This document shows positions 29,437-40,075 of a DNA stretch of 64,000 nt, in pieces. How positions within the stretch are numbered: the stretch's first letter is position 1; every line of letters begins with the position of its first letter. This DNA comes from JAWKTM01 sp041399085 (GTDB taxonomy: Bacteria; Planctomycetota; Planctomycetia; Pirellulales; Pirellulaceae), in assembly GCA_041399085.1 (NCBI GenBank), contig JAWKTM010000010.1, positions 1 through 64,000 on the forward strand. The letters are read 5' to 3'. A model generated the notes under the pieces. It was not told the origin of the DNA. It saw only the letters and a list, made by a program, of their open reading frames with translations, and ran no database searches. The position numbers and the translations under genes were made by a program.

Positions 29437-31723
29437 TTACTGAGCCGATGCCGGGGAAGCGACCGCCGCCGTTTTGACTTCGGGTGGCAACAGTTCCCAG
29501 GTTAGCAGAAGCCAACCTTGCCGCGAATCGGCAGACCGCATGCGCAGTCGCCCCGCATCGCGGCCTTGTCCTTGCAGCGGAATATCTTCCGGATTCACGA
29601 TTTCCTTGAACATCGCGTTGAACTTCTTCTTCAACGTGGATTGAGCGACCCGCAACAACGCGTCGCGCGGGTTGAACAAGCCGATTCGCTGGCGGTTCGG
29701 AAACTCGACCGAAACTTCGCCTTGCCGCACGAACTGCACTCCGTCCGCCGTTTGCTCGACGTTGTACTGCGCGGAAATCAGGAACTCGTCACGCAGCGGA
29801 AACCCTTCACGCGGCGTTTGATAGTTGTCGGCTTCGGTGTCGAAGTCATCGTCGTACACGGCAAAGTCCGTCGCGTAGATGGCAACGGTGATCTGCCCTG
29901 GAGCGAATTCGGCTCGCACGGGTCGGGTCGGCAGGAAGTTGAACGACCAGAGTTCGTTCTCGGCGTTGTCCATCCGCAGTTCTTCCGGCACTTCGCGCTT
30001 CGCGTCCTGATAGCTCTTTTCGATCTTGTGAGCCGTGACCATCGGATCCGGATTGGTCACCATCTCGGATACGTTGCCGACCAGCGATTCATGGACTTGC
30101 GCCGTCACGTCGCCACTGGTCTCGATCACCGGCGGAGCGCCTGGCGCGGCCAGTTGATCGTCGTTCACCGACATCGCTCGCACGTACAGATAGTCATCGC
30201 TGGAACTGGTCTCCAGCAACCGCGGATAGGCGGCCATGCGGACGAGAGGCGTGCGGAACTTTTCCTCGAAACGGCGATTGGCGTCGGCCAGCAACTCAGC
30301 CGCCTGTTCGTTCATCCGATTGGCCGTGCGAACCTCGGCCTTGCGAGCCGCCACTTGTTCGGCCGCGCCCTTCTGGGCTCCCGGCTCGCTTCCACGCGAT
30401 GCGCTCGACGATCCGCAATTTGGCCGAGATGCAATTGATGGTGGTGTCCGTGCAGACGCGAGCGACGGCCGCCGTGCTACGCAACCCATTGGCGTCGACG
30501 ATCACTTGCTTGCTGGCATTAATTTGCGACACTCCGGTCGAAAAAATCTGGACGCCGCGGTTGTATCCGACGGTGTTGGAATGGGCGACGCCGGACAGCG
30601 TGATCGCGAATCGGCCGGTATCGTCGCTCGGCACCAAATCCAGCTTCAGAAAACCGCTCAAGACCGCCGTGCCATGAACGCTGGTTCCCAGAATGTTGTC
30701 GTGAACCGGAGTGACTTCACGCACTTGATTGTCGACGCCCGCGTTCAAGACGCGCTCGGAAACGCGGCCGAAAAAGTTCGGCTTCCAGTACCGCTCGCGC
30801 ACGGCCGAAACCACTTCAGGCGCCCGGCCCACTCGATCCAACAAGCCGACCAAGCGACCAATCCGCCAACCGACTTCGGATGAGTTCGATTCGGCATAGC
30901 TGCTCAATTCAGTCGCCAGCCGCGCGACAAGCTGCTCGTACTGAGCCTGCGGGTTGTCCGCCGCAAGCAGTTCGGAATCGGCGGCTTTCTCCGTGGGGAA
31001 TATCTGTTGATACACATAGTTCTGCCAGGCCGGCGTGCGAGTCTGGACCAAATCCAAATAGTGGTCCAACGACTCACGGAATGCGCGGAATCGGCGGCCC
31101 TCGGTGCCCGTGACGTTGGCGTACAGATGCCGGTCGAGTGAACGCAGCTTCAACATCTCTTGCGGCTCGGCGTCCAAACGGCCGAGCAGCTCGTCCCACT
31201 CGAGAAACGCCTTCCAGCGTTCAAAGTTTTCCTGCGTCCCGCTGGATAGAAACCGTTCCAGTTCCGCTCGCGTGGCTGCCACGCGGGCTCGCGCGGCCGC
31301 AACCTCCTGCTGCGTCACCGGCTGAAAGTCGTCGGCGATGTCGCGCACCATTTCAATCAACTCCGCGTCGCTGATCGGCAACTCGGACAGCCAACGTTCG
31401 AGCGACTCGCGCACGGCCACGAACATCGGACGATCTAGCCCCGAGGCGTCGCTGCGATATTGATCCAGCACGGCGCGAAGCACCCCGTGATCGACCTGCT
31501 CGGGCGATTTAGCCAATTCCGTTTGCAACGCGTCGGACAAGAGATACTCGCGCCATCGCTGACCGTTGGCTCCTTCGCCAACCCAGTTATGAAGCTGCTG
31601 AAGGTTCGTCGCGACTTGTTGCCGAGCAGGACTCTGAGCCTGGGCTTGCGTCGCGAAACAGACGACGGCGACGACCGCCATGAAAGTCCGAAAGATCAAT
31701 CGTTGAGGCATCCGTTGTTGCAT
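29437..31723 (-). CDS. large secreted hypothetical protein, one frameshift
   Basis: About 760 residues from the ATG at 31723 (MQQRMPQRLIFRTFMAVVAV) with a signal peptide ending near ATQAQAQ. The N-terminal 300 residues are helical with many charged residues (QQEVAAARARVAATRAELER). The middle forms a beta-rich stretch (DNILGTSVHGTAVLSGFLKL, RFAITLSGVAHSNTVGYNRG). The C-terminal third mixes helix and strand (DDYLYVRAMSVNDDQLAAPG, LWSFNFLPTRPVRAEFAPGQ). An extra C near 30377 shifts the frame; removing it joins AWKRAG to SQKGAAEQVAARKAEV. No enzyme motif is seen. It is presumably a periplasmic or surface protein. Confidence 0.7.
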
Positions 31724-32077
31724 CCTGTTGCTCCTGAAGCTTGCGGACCAAGATACGCCACTTCGCTTGTTTGCTTGTCTTAACATGAATCGCCTTTGGC
31801 GGCTACGGTAACCGGGTAGTCTCGGCGGATTTTGCCGATTCAAGCCCCAATGCAAAAACAGGCAGAAAGCGGAAGTGCGTTGGCGTGGAAGGAGTGTTGG
31901 CAGGCTGCCCCTAATTGCTCAACTTTACAACCGGCAATTTGCTCAAGCCGCCGGGCGAACTGGGGCAATGGCCTATTCCGTGGCGAATCGAGGCGGTTGA
32001 CGTCGGACAACCGGCATTCCTATCCTGTCTCACCTGCACAGTCCATTTAACCCAAATTTTCCATATTGGAGTGTACC
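31724..32077. other. intergenic region between divergent genes
   Basis: About 354 bases between two divergent genes that both encode exported proteins. Nothing coding was recognised. The AT-rich stretch AAATTTTCCATATTGGAGTG just before the right-hand gene is a plausible promoter/ribosome-binding region. Confidence 0.35.
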
Positions 32078-32980
32078 GTGGGCCGATCGTCAATTTGCCA
32101 TTTCGTAGTCTGCCTACTTTTCGCAGCCGGTGCGCTTTCCGCCGCGGCCGGGGAGCAAGCGAATCCCGCGCCGGAAGAGCCAGCGAAAGCCGAACCAGCG
32201 GCGCAAGGCTTCACTTGGTTCGATAACTACGGCTCGGCGATGAAGCATGCCGAACAGCAAAAGCAGTTGTTGCTAGTGGTTTTCACCGACGCGAAACGCC
32301 AACTGCATCCGAATCTGGACGAGCTGTTCGGCTCGGCCGATTTGCAACCGCTGTTGGCCGACGTGACGGCGGTCAAGTTGCCGGTCGACGCGCGGGTTCA
32401 AGTCGGCGGCAAGCCGCTACGGTTGCTTGGCCACCATGCGTTCTCCCACCTGCAAGGGCAAGCGGGGTTGGCGATCATCGACCTGCGCGACGCCGACAGC
32501 CGGTATTTCCGCCAAGTCGTCAGCATCTTTCCGTTCCATGCGGGGCGCACGTTGGATTCCTTTCAACTTCGCACGCTGTTGACGTTGCCGTCCGGTTCGC
32601 TGACGCAGCGTACGTTGGTCTTCGCCGTCCGCACGCATCCGGAACGGCCGCAAAGCGCTCTGGCCAGTTGGCATCCGGTGTTGGCGGCCGAAGCCGAAAG
32701 CCATTCCGGGCACCAAGCCAACATCGGCTTGCAGGGACATCATCAATGGGAAAGCCGGTTCCATCGCATCAGTGGCCAGATCGGTTCGACCGCCACGGAG
32801 GTTTGTGCCGAAAGCTGGCCGGGCCAAGGGCTGTTCGCCGCGGCGCTGGAGTGTGTTCATAGCTGGCGGCAATCGTCCGGACACTGGAGCGCCGTCAGCG
32901 GTCGGCAACGTCTGTTCGGCTACGACATGAAACTGGGGCGCAACGGCATCTGGTACGCCACGGGCATCTTCGGCCGATAG
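32078..32980 (+). CDS. exported thioredoxin-fold protein without a CXXC motif
   Basis: About 300 residues from the GTG at 32078, or 304 from a TTG at 32066. The signal peptide is SICHFVVCLLFAAGALSAAA. The thioredoxin-like part (YGSAMKHAEQQKQLLLVVFT) has DAKRQLHPNLDELF where related Thioredoxin_7 proteins carry a CxxC, so it cannot do disulfide chemistry. The C-terminal 70 residues (EVCAESWPGQGLFAAALECV, SWRQSSGHWSAVS, YDMKLGRNGIWYATGIFG) form a separate module, vaguely like CAP/SCP-type proteins, often seen at the end of planctomycete exported proteins. Intact, apparently monocistronic. Confidence 0.68.
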   Translation: MGRSSICHFVVCLLFAAGALSAAAGEQANPAPEEPAKAEPAAQGFTWFDNYGSAMKHAEQQKQLLLVVFTDAKRQLHPNLDELFGSADLQPLLADVTAVKLPVDARVQVGGKPLRLLGHHAFSHLQGQAGLAIIDLRDADSRYFRQVVSIFPFHAGRTLDSFQLRTLLTLPSGSLTQRTLVFAVRTHPERPQSALASWHPVLAAEAESHSGHQANIGLQGHHQWESRFHRISGQIGSTATEVCAESWPGQGLFAAALECVHSWRQSSGHWSAVSGRQRLFGYDMKLGRNGIWYATGIFGR

Positions 32981-33220
32981 TCGACCGCCCGTTGGCTGCG
33001 AGCAACGCCGCGACCGCTTTCCGATCGCCAGTTCCTCTTGACCGTTCGGGCGCACCCGGCGTATCCTCCTTCGCCCGACTTGCGAGGGCGGCGAGCGTCG
33101 ACACAACCTGATGTCGGCGTTCGCTCGGGCTTCGCGAACCCTTCGCCGCGAATTGTGTTGCTGTCGATCATGGAGCGATCGACAGCTCCAGCCGCCGAAC
33201 GACCCTTTCCATTTAACCGC

Positions 33221-34417
33221 ATGGATGCACCAATGACCGCCGGTCCTCAAGCCTCGAAATCCGCGGGAAATCCCGCTGGCAAACCCGTCCCACTGTTGGA
33301 TGTGAATCGTGGCAACGCCCCGCTTCGCGATGAGATGCTGGCGGCCGTTGCCGCCGTTCTGGATAGCGGCCGATTTCTGCATGGCCCGGAAGTCCACCAG
33401 CTCGAACAGTCATTGGCCACGCTGTGCCAAGTCGATCATGCGATCGGTTGCGCCTCGGGCAGCGATGCGCTGTTGCTGGCCTTGATGGCATTGGATATCG
33501 GTCCGGGCGATGAAGTGATCGTGCCCAGCTTTACGTTCTTCGCGACGGCCAGTGCCGTCAGCCGCGTGGGAGCCAAGGTTGTCTTTGCCGACATCGATCC
33601 GGCGACCTATAACATCGATCCGCTGGCCATCGAGGACGCCATCACTTCGGCCACGAAAGCCATCATTCCCGTCCATTTGTTCGGGCAATGCGCGGACATG
33701 GACGCGATCATGAAGATCGCCCGGCGGCGGAAGTTGGCCGTGATCGAAGACGCTTGCCAAGCGATCGGAGCGGCTTGGCGAGGCAAACCGGCCGGCGCTT
33801 GGGGCGACGTGGGTTGCTTCAGCTTTTACCCCACTAAGAATCTTGGCGGTTGCGGGGACGGCGGATTGATGACCGCTCGCGATCCGGCGTTGGCCGATCG
33901 CCTGCGGCTGTTCGCGGCGCATGGCATGCAGCCGCGCTACTATCACCAAGTGATCGGCATCAATAGCCGGCTGGACACGATCCAAGCGGCGATGTTGAAC
34001 GTCAAACTGCAACATTTGCCTCGGCCACTCAGGCGCGGATCGACAACGCGGCTCGTTATCGGTCGCTGTTCGCGGCGACGCATTTGGGCGACCGTGTGAT
34101 CTTGCCATTTGAATCGCCGCAAGCCACGCACGTTTGGAACCAGTTCCCCTGCGCGTGGTCGGAAGCCGCCGCGACGCCATGCGATCGTATCTGGCCGAAC
34201 GCGGCATCGGCTCGAAATCTACTATCCGGTGCCGTTGCATCAACAAGCATGCTTCGCCCATCTCGGCTACAAGACCGGCAGCCTGCCTCACACGGAACGT
34301 GCCGCCGAGGAAATGCTGAATCTACCGATCTATCCGGAGTTGGCCGTCGACGAACAAGAGACCGTGGTGCGAGCCATCTCGCGTTTCTACGCCGAGCAAC
34401 GATCCGCGGCGGCGTAG
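33221..34417 (+). pseudogene. DegT/DnrJ/EryC1/StrS aminotransferase, frameshifted in its C-terminal third
   Basis: Starts at the ATG at 33221 ([16 protein letters not shown]). PLP-enzyme blocks are clear: [69 protein letters not shown], and the Schiff-base Lys in [17 protein letters not shown]. It would aminate keto sugars for surface polysaccharides. One-base losses near 34019, 34143 and 34212 put the last third in other frames, where the family sequence continues ([66 protein letters not shown]) to the TAG at 34417. The joined length is about 398 residues, normal for the family. No sugar-nucleotide partners are adjacent. Confidence 0.87.
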
Positions 34418-34699
34418 ACCAGCCGCGTATTTTGTCCGCCTCCGAGGACGAGCCCAAACGACGAGAACACGTCGACGCGTTCGCCCAACCGCCTGCGCAT
34501 TCCCTTCCGCCGTTGACCATGTTACTGTCGGAAGCCCGCCAGTTGCGGTGGACGCGTCGCTGGTCGAATTCTCGCCCGCCGCACTGCTCGTTCGTTGGAT
34601 TCGTGACCAATGCCCAAGCTTTCTGAAGTCGCCCCGTTCGAGCCCGCCGCGGGAACCTAACCGATTTGCTCCCGCGCTTGGTTCCATCAACTGACGGAC

Positions 34700-35595
34700 C
34701 TGCAAACCGCGATTCACAACTTGCCAAGGACGCAACGAATCGCCGAACTGGACTCGATCCTGCAAGAGGTTCCCACCCATCACGCTCGGTGCGTGGCGAC
34801 GCTCGCTCTGCAGGGAGTCGAACCGAATTCGGTGCATTTGATTCTCATCGCCACCTACTGGAATCTCGAGTACCGTGATTCCGAAGGGCAATTGGGGCAT
34901 ATTGATAGTTATGAACAGTTCCTTGACGAACTGGATCAAGTGTGGCAGCGATGTTTCGATGTTTTGGTTCCCGGAGGCCGTTTGATTTGCGTCGTCGGCG
35001 ATGTGTGTCTGTCGCGTAGAAGAACAACGGCCGTCATACCGTGGTTCCGTTGCATGCGGGGATTCAAGAGCGTTGTCGACTTTTGGGATTCGACAATTAG
35101 CGCTGATCATTTGGAACAAGATCGCGAATGTGGTTCACGAAGTGGACAATGGCAGGAGCAGGTTTTCGGCAAGCCGTATGAGCCCAATGCGGTAATCAAG
35201 AATGATATCGAGTTCATTCTGATGGAACGCAAACCGGGTGGGTATCGCAGTCCTAGTGATGCGGCGCGGTGTTAAGTGTGATCTCCGACGAGAATCACAA
35301 GCTATAGTTCACACAGATTTGGACGGGAGTCACCGGCGCTTCCACTCGCAATCACCCGGCCCCCTATCCGGAATCACTGGCCGAGCGACTGATTCGCATG
35401 TTCAGCTTTGTGGGCGACACGGTATTGGATCCATTTTCTGGAACCGGCACGACGACCATTGCCGCGCTCGGCTGTGGACGCAATAGCATTGGGTATGAGA
35501 TTGACAAGACCTACGTGACTTATGCTCGTAAACGTATTCAATCTCAATGTAACCAACTCATTTCACAGGCTCGACTGGAAGTCGTGGACCTATGA
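34700..35595 (+). pseudogene. site-specific DNA methyltransferase of a PaeR7I-type system, frameshifted
   Basis: Pieces of one beta-class methyltransferase lie in different frames. First comes RTQRIAELDSILQEV, then a damaged SPPYWNL motif near 34850 (visible as ATYWNLEYRDSEGQLGHI), then SYEQFLDELDQVWQRCFDVL with PGGRLICVVGDVC, then GKPYEPNAVIKNDIEFILME, then QIWTGVTGASTRNHPAPYPE with SLAERLIRMF and the SAM site DTVLDPFSGTGTTTIAALGC, ending EIDKTYVTYARKR. Breaks occur near 34850, 35010, 35130 and 35270, and a TAG near 35306 replaces an expected Trp. It would protect host DNA by methylation (N4-C or N6-A). The stop overlaps the endonuclease start as ATGA, so the two are coupled. The exact start is uncertain. 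Confidence 0.78.
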
Positions 35596-36238
35596 CTCGC
35601 GTTCCCAGCTACAAGCCAGCTATCCGCTGCCGTTCGTCATTTCTGGCAGACAAGAGGCTCGCAACAGATTCTCAATCGACGCGTGGACGACAGGACCAAG
35701 GGCAGCGAGGGTCGGTGACCGGCGGCAAACAAATGGACTTGTTTGTGGAACTAGTGCGGTCCATCGTTATCCGTTGTGGTGACAGCGCATCGAAGGTTCA
35801 TACAAACACGCGACTTGAGTTGCCGGGATATTTCCGCCCGGAAAAAGTGGGATCTGATCGTGGTGGATGGCGCGACGTTGTTGGTCGCAATTGAATTCAA
35901 ATCACATGTCGGTCCTTCGTTTGGGAATAACTACAACAATCGTTCGGAGGAAGCGATTGAGCTGCTCAAGACATTTGGACCGCGTTTCGCGAAGCGCGTT
36001 TTCGGCGGCGACACGGCCGTGGCTCGGCTATCTGATGCTTCTGGAAGACTGCTCAAAGTCCACGATGCCCGTCGCGGTCAAGCAACCGCATTTTCCGGTC
36101 TTTCCCGAGTTCATGAACGCTTCGTATGCCGAGCGATATCGCTATTTGCTCTCGAAGCTGGTTCGCGAGCGGTTGTACGATTCGGCATGCTTCCTCACGT
36201 CATCTTTTGAACGCGGGATGAAGGGGCGCATATTCTGA
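35592..36238 (+). pseudogene. PaeR7I-like type II restriction endonuclease, frameshifted
   Basis: Starts at the ATG at 35592 (MTRVPSYKPAIR). Frame changes near 35628 and 35712 flank HFWQTRGSQQILNRRVDDRT, and the normal frame resumes at SVTGGKQMDLFVELVRSIVI and TRLELPGYFRPEK. After a shift near 35845 comes KWDLIVVDGATLLVAIEFKS, where Asp and EFK are the PD-(D/E)XK catalytic residues, then GPSFGNNYNNRSEEAI. After a break near 36000 come RPWLGYLMLLEDCSKSTMPV, EPHFPVFPEF-like QPHFPVFPEFMNASYAERYR and LVRERLYDSACFLTS. These are PaeR7I/XhoI-family signatures; that family cuts CTCGAG. The joined length is about 215 residues, roughly family size. As written no active enzyme can be made. Confidence 0.82.
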
Positions 36239-36399
36239 ACCGGTCGCGGAACTCGGTTTCCGTCCATTCGCCGCCTCGCTCATCGGACACCTAACCGGTT
36301 ACGTCCAACGGTAAGTTCGTTGCCCGTCTTCAGTCGATAAACTTGCTGCCGCATCCGCGCGAAGCATCCCAATCGCCGACAAATTCGGCCTTTCGGCCC

Positions 36400-36720
36400 C
36401 GCGCCTGGAATGGCCGGGCAGTTGCCCGGAAGCTGCCGGCCGCGCCCGGAACTTCCAGCGCCTGTCCGATGGCTCCGGGCAGTTGTCCGAATCCTCCGGG
36501 CAGGTGTCCGGAACCGCCAGACAGGTGTCCGGGATCGCCGGGCAGCTGTCCGAACCGTCCAGCGCCTGTCCGGAAGCTCCAGCGCCCGGACAGTTGTCCA
36601 GCTGCCGGGCGCGCCCGGAAGTTCCGCGCGCCGTCGCGCTGAAGTCGCCGCATCGGAAGTTGCGCCCGAAGTTCCAGTTGCGCTGAAGTTCCGCGCAGTT
36701 GCGGCGGAGCTGCACTGCCC
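36400..36720. repeat. GC-rich 21-bp minisatellite
   Basis: At least four adjacent 21-base copies are clear, from about 36475: CCGGGCAGTTGTCCGAATCCT, then three close variants that all keep CAGxTGTCCG. Degenerate copies extend on both sides to about 36400 and 36600, then break down into GGAAGTTCC-type motifs. Open frames exist on both strands because 21 is a multiple of three, giving heptapeptide repeats, but none has a start context or plausible flanks. The rest of the 36239-37087 gap contains nothing recognised. Confidence 0.7.
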
Positions 36721-37087
36721 GCAGTTGGGTTGGTCGTTAGTTGGGCCGACTCTGGCCGCATCGGATGAGCGCTGTGGGTGGCGTGTCGTCTGCCGTCGCC
36801 GCGATCCCGAGCGTCGACCAACGCGCGGCTTGCTCGGCGAATCGTTTCCTGGCCGGAAGTTCAACTTGGCCAGCGAAGACGCAAAGGTGGGATGGAACCG
36901 CGAATCGCTAAACAGATGCGGAGATTCCGAGCGTTGTCGTTGGAGTGACTCGGCTGTTCTCCGGGAATGACAAGTGGCGTTGGTTGCAAGGTCGACGCGG
37001 AACGGCTGGGGGCTCGCTTCGCTCGACTCCAGGCACATGAGATTCGCTCTACTCCAGGCACTTGGGGGCGAGTTTTGGGCGTGGCGG

Positions 37088-38479
37088 TTAGACGACCAGT
37101 TCCCGCCACTTGCCGCGCCAGAAGCGGAGCAGCGTTAGTAGCGTGCGGACGACGGTGTCGATCAGCATCGCGTACCAGGCGCCGATGACGCTGAGGCCGA
37201 GGCCGGGCAGCGTGATGCCGAGTAGCGGCAGGGTGGTTTGTTCGTAGGCGAACCAATAGGCCAGCGGGATGCGGACAACCAACAGGCCGGTGATGGTGAT
37301 AGCCAGTGGGCCTCGCGTATCGCCGGCTCCGCGCAGGCCGCCGAACAAAATCATGGCGACGGCCAGCGGCGGCGTGGAGAAGGCCACGATCTTGAGCAGC
37401 GGAACGGTTAGCCGCGCGACGTCCAGCGAATGACGGCCGAGGAACAGCCGCGTGAGCCAATCACCGGCGAAGAAAAACGCCAAGGCGGCCGCGCACATCA
37501 GACTGCCTCCGACCAGGACCGAGAGCCAGACGCCCCGCGACGCTCGGCGCGGATCGCCGGCTCCGAGCGCTTGACCGGCCAGCGTCGCGGCGGCCACTTG
37601 AAACGCCGATCCAGGCAGAAACGCCAGCGATTCGATCCGCACGCCTAAACCATGCGCCGCGGCTTCGACCGTGCCCAGGGCGTTGATGATCGACAGATAC
37701 CACAGATGGCAGAACAGAATCGCGGCCATGTCCAGCCCGCCGGGAACTCCGATCCGCAGCAACCGCCGCATCATGTTCCAATCGGGACGCAGCAACGACA
37801 GCCGCAGGCTCAAGCCCGCTCGGCCTCGAATCAACGCGGCCAAAATCAGCACCGCGCCGACGACGTGGGCCGTGGCGGTGCCGATCGCGAGTCCGGTCCA
37901 GCCGAGCTGTGGCGCGGGGCCCAGTCCGATCACGAGCGTGGTGCTGATCGCCACGTTCACGACGTTCACGACCGTCATCACCACCAAGCCGGTCACGGTA
38001 TCGCCGGCTCCGTGCAAACAAGCCACGCCGACTTGCTGGATCATGATCGCCGGAATCACGGGCAGCAGATAACGCGTGTAGTGCAAAGCCAGCGGACGGG
38101 CGTCGCCTTGCAGTTGCATGATGTCGATGAACCGGACGTAGCCGATCGCCGCGACGAGCGTGGCCAAGACGGCGGCCAGCGCGCCGAGCACGAAGGCTTG
38201 ATGCGTGGCTTGATCCACCGACGTTCGATCTCGCGCTCCGGTGAACCGCGAGACCAGCGCGGTGGCTCCGATCGCCACGGCGGCGAACATGGCGGGCAAC
38301 AGCCACAGCACGTAGGACATCAGCCCGATGGCGGCCAAGTGCGGTTGTTCGAGGTAACGGCCGGCCAGCCAGGTGTCGACCAACCCGACCAGCATGTTCA
38401 ACAGTTGCTCGGCCAACACCGGCATCGCCAGCCGCAGCATCGGGCGGAGCAAACCGGATTGGTCGACGGTGTTGGTCAT
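37088..38479 (-). CDS. MATE-family multidrug/metabolite exporter
   Basis: 463 residues from the ATG at 38479. About twelve membrane helices in two similar halves are visible: LAMPVLAEQLLNMLVGLVDT with WLAGRYLEQPHLAAIG opens the first half, and RIGVPGGLDMAAILFCHLWY with FQVAAATLAGQALGAGDPRR the second. The LVDT and GQxLGAGDP patterns are typical of NorM/DinF-like carriers, which export cationic compounds against Na+ or H+. The intact length is normal. It stands alone between a repeat region and a divergent PQQ-type gene. Confidence 0.92.
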   Translation of the reverse strand: MTNTVDQSGLLRPMLRLAMPVLAEQLLNMLVGLVDTWLAGRYLEQPHLAAIGLMSYVLWLLPAMFAAVAIGATALVSRFTGARDRTSVDQATHQAFVLGALAAVLATLVAAIGYVRFIDIMQLQGDARPLALHYTRYLLPVIPAIMIQQVGVACLHGAGDTVTGLVVMTVVNVVNVAISTTLVIGLGPAPQLGWTGLAIGTATAHVVGAVLILAALIRGRAGLSLRLSLLRPDWNMMRRLLRIGVPGGLDMAAILFCHLWYLSIINALGTVEAAAHGLGVRIESLAFLPGSAFQVAAATLAGQALGAGDPRRASRGVWLSVLVGGSLMCAAALAFFFAGDWLTRLFLGRHSLDVARLTVPLLKIVAFSTPPLAVAMILFGGLRGAGDTRGPLAITITGLLVVRIPLAYWFAYEQTTLPLLGITLPGLGLSVIGAWYAMLIDTVVRTLLTLLRFWRGKWRELVV

Positions 38480-38740
38480 CGGCGGCGCGGCGTGACGGTG
38501 AGGGATCGAATCGTTAGCGGATGATCGTGTGGGCGATTGTTGGCGTTGCGACGGAATTAGGAAAGCCGTGATCGGCGGCCGTGATGCAACGCCGCGACGC
38601 CACGAGGTCGGTTGAGTCGCCGGGCGGCGTCGATCACAATGGCGTCGCCCGTTGCGGAGCGAGCGTGTGGGCCGCTGGGCTCCGGCCGACCGTAACCGAG
38701 GCTGCTTTCCAGAAACAAGATTTCGCTGCGAGGGTTCGCG

Positions 38741-40075
38741 ATGAAGACATGGCGTGGTACGGGTGCGTTCGTTTTCGGATTGATTGGCGTCGGCCTATGG
38801 TTGTCGGGCGTCAGCCGCGCGGCCTCGCCCGAATGGCCTCAGTTTCGTGGACCGGACGGCCAAGGCCACTCGGACGCCAAGAATCTGCCGACCACCTGGA
38901 GCGACTCGGAGAACGTGGCGTGGAAGACCAGCATTCCGGGGCGCGGTTGGTCGTCGCCCGTGATCGCCGGCGATCAGATTTGGCTGACGACGGGCGTTGA
39001 ATCGCCGATCAGCGAGGAAGAGAAGGCTCGCCGCACGGCCTCGAACACCGGCAACCAGCCGCTGACGGTCTCGGGGCCGCTGAGCATGCGAGCCGTGTGC
39101 GTGGACCGCAACACCGGCGCTTTGCGGCATGATATTGAATTGATGAAGGAGGCCGAGCCGGACTGGACGCATTCGCTGAACACGTTCGCCTCGCCGACTC
39201 CGGTGCTGGCCGACGGACGGCTGTACTGTCACTTCGGCACCAACGGCACGGCTTGTTTGGACACGACCAGCGGCAAAGTGCTGTGGACCAACCGCTCGCT
39301 GAAAGTGCGGCACGAAAACGGGGCGGGAAGCTCGCCGGTGCTGTGGCGCGATCGGCTGATTTTTCACTGCGACGGCAGCGACGTGCAGTACATCGTGGCC
39401 CTGGATACGAAGACCGGCGAAGTCGCTTGGCGGACCGATCGCACCGGAAAGATGAACGACAACCCGCAGCTCAAGAAGGCGTATGGCACGCCGTTGATTG
39501 TCGAGATGGGCGGACGCGACGTGCTGGCTTCGCCGGCGGCCGATTGGCTGTACGGTTACGATCCCGCGACGGGCCGCGAGTTGTGGAAGATGCCTTATGG
39601 CAAGCTCGGTTTCTCGATCGTGCCGCGACCGGTGGCCGGGAACGGGATGTTGTTCATGTGTACCAGCTTCATGCAATCCGAGCTGCTGGCCGTGAATCTG
39701 AACGCGCCGGGAACGCCCGAGATCGCTTGGCAATATGGCAAACAGGCGCCGTCGATGCCTTCGCCGCTGCTGGTGGGCGACGAGGTTTACATCGTCGGCG
39801 ACAAGGGAATCGTGACTTGCTTGGACGCTCGCACGGGCGAAGTGCATTGGACCGAGCGGTTGCCGGGCAATTATTCGTCGTCGCCGCTGTTTGCCGACGG
39901 CAAGATTTACATCAGCAATCGGGACGGGCAGACGACCGTGTTGGCTCCGGGCCGCGAGTTCCAGCAACTGGCCGTGAATCAGTTGGACGGAGCGATCATG
40001 GCTTCGCCGGCGGCGGTTGGCGATTCGCTGTACGTGCGGACCGAGGGCTCGTTGTATCGGATCGCGAAGCGGTAA
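38741..40075 (+). CDS. secreted PQQ-like beta-propeller protein
   Basis: 444 residues from the ATG at 38741 with a signal peptide (GAFVFGLIGVGLWLSGVSRA). The mature N-terminus EWPQFRGPDGQGHSDAKNLP is the hallmark of planctomycete outer-membrane BamB-like propellers. Blades follow with repeated GKVLWTNRS, GEVAWRTDRTG, GRELWKMPYG and GEVHWTERLPGNYSSSPLFA. There are no dehydrogenase residues, so it is more likely a binding or scaffolding protein than an enzyme. A candidate sod promoter overlaps its stop region. Confidence 0.88.
   Translation: MKTWRGTGAFVFGLIGVGLWLSGVSRAASPEWPQFRGPDGQGHSDAKNLPTTWSDSENVAWKTSIPGRGWSSPVIAGDQIWLTTGVESPISEEEKARRTASNTGNQPLTVSGPLSMRAVCVDRNTGALRHDIELMKEAEPDWTHSLNTFASPTPVLADGRLYCHFGTNGTACLDTTSGKVLWTNRSLKVRHENGAGSSPVLWRDRLIFHCDGSDVQYIVALDTKTGEVAWRTDRTGKMNDNPQLKKAYGTPLIVEMGGRDVLASPAADWLYGYDPATGRELWKMPYGKLGFSIVPRPVAGNGMLFMCTSFMQSELLAVNLNAPGTPEIAWQYGKQAPSMPSPLLVGDEVYIVGDKGIVTCLDARTGEVHWTERLPGNYSSSPLFADGKIYISNRDGQTTVLAPGREFQQLAVNQLDGAIMASPAAVGDSLYVRTEGSLYRIAKR

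Noticed and set aside
36280..37460. ORFs on both strands over the 21-bp minisatellite
   Set aside because: Their heptapeptide repeats are explained by the DNA repeat, and flanking codons are not protein-like.
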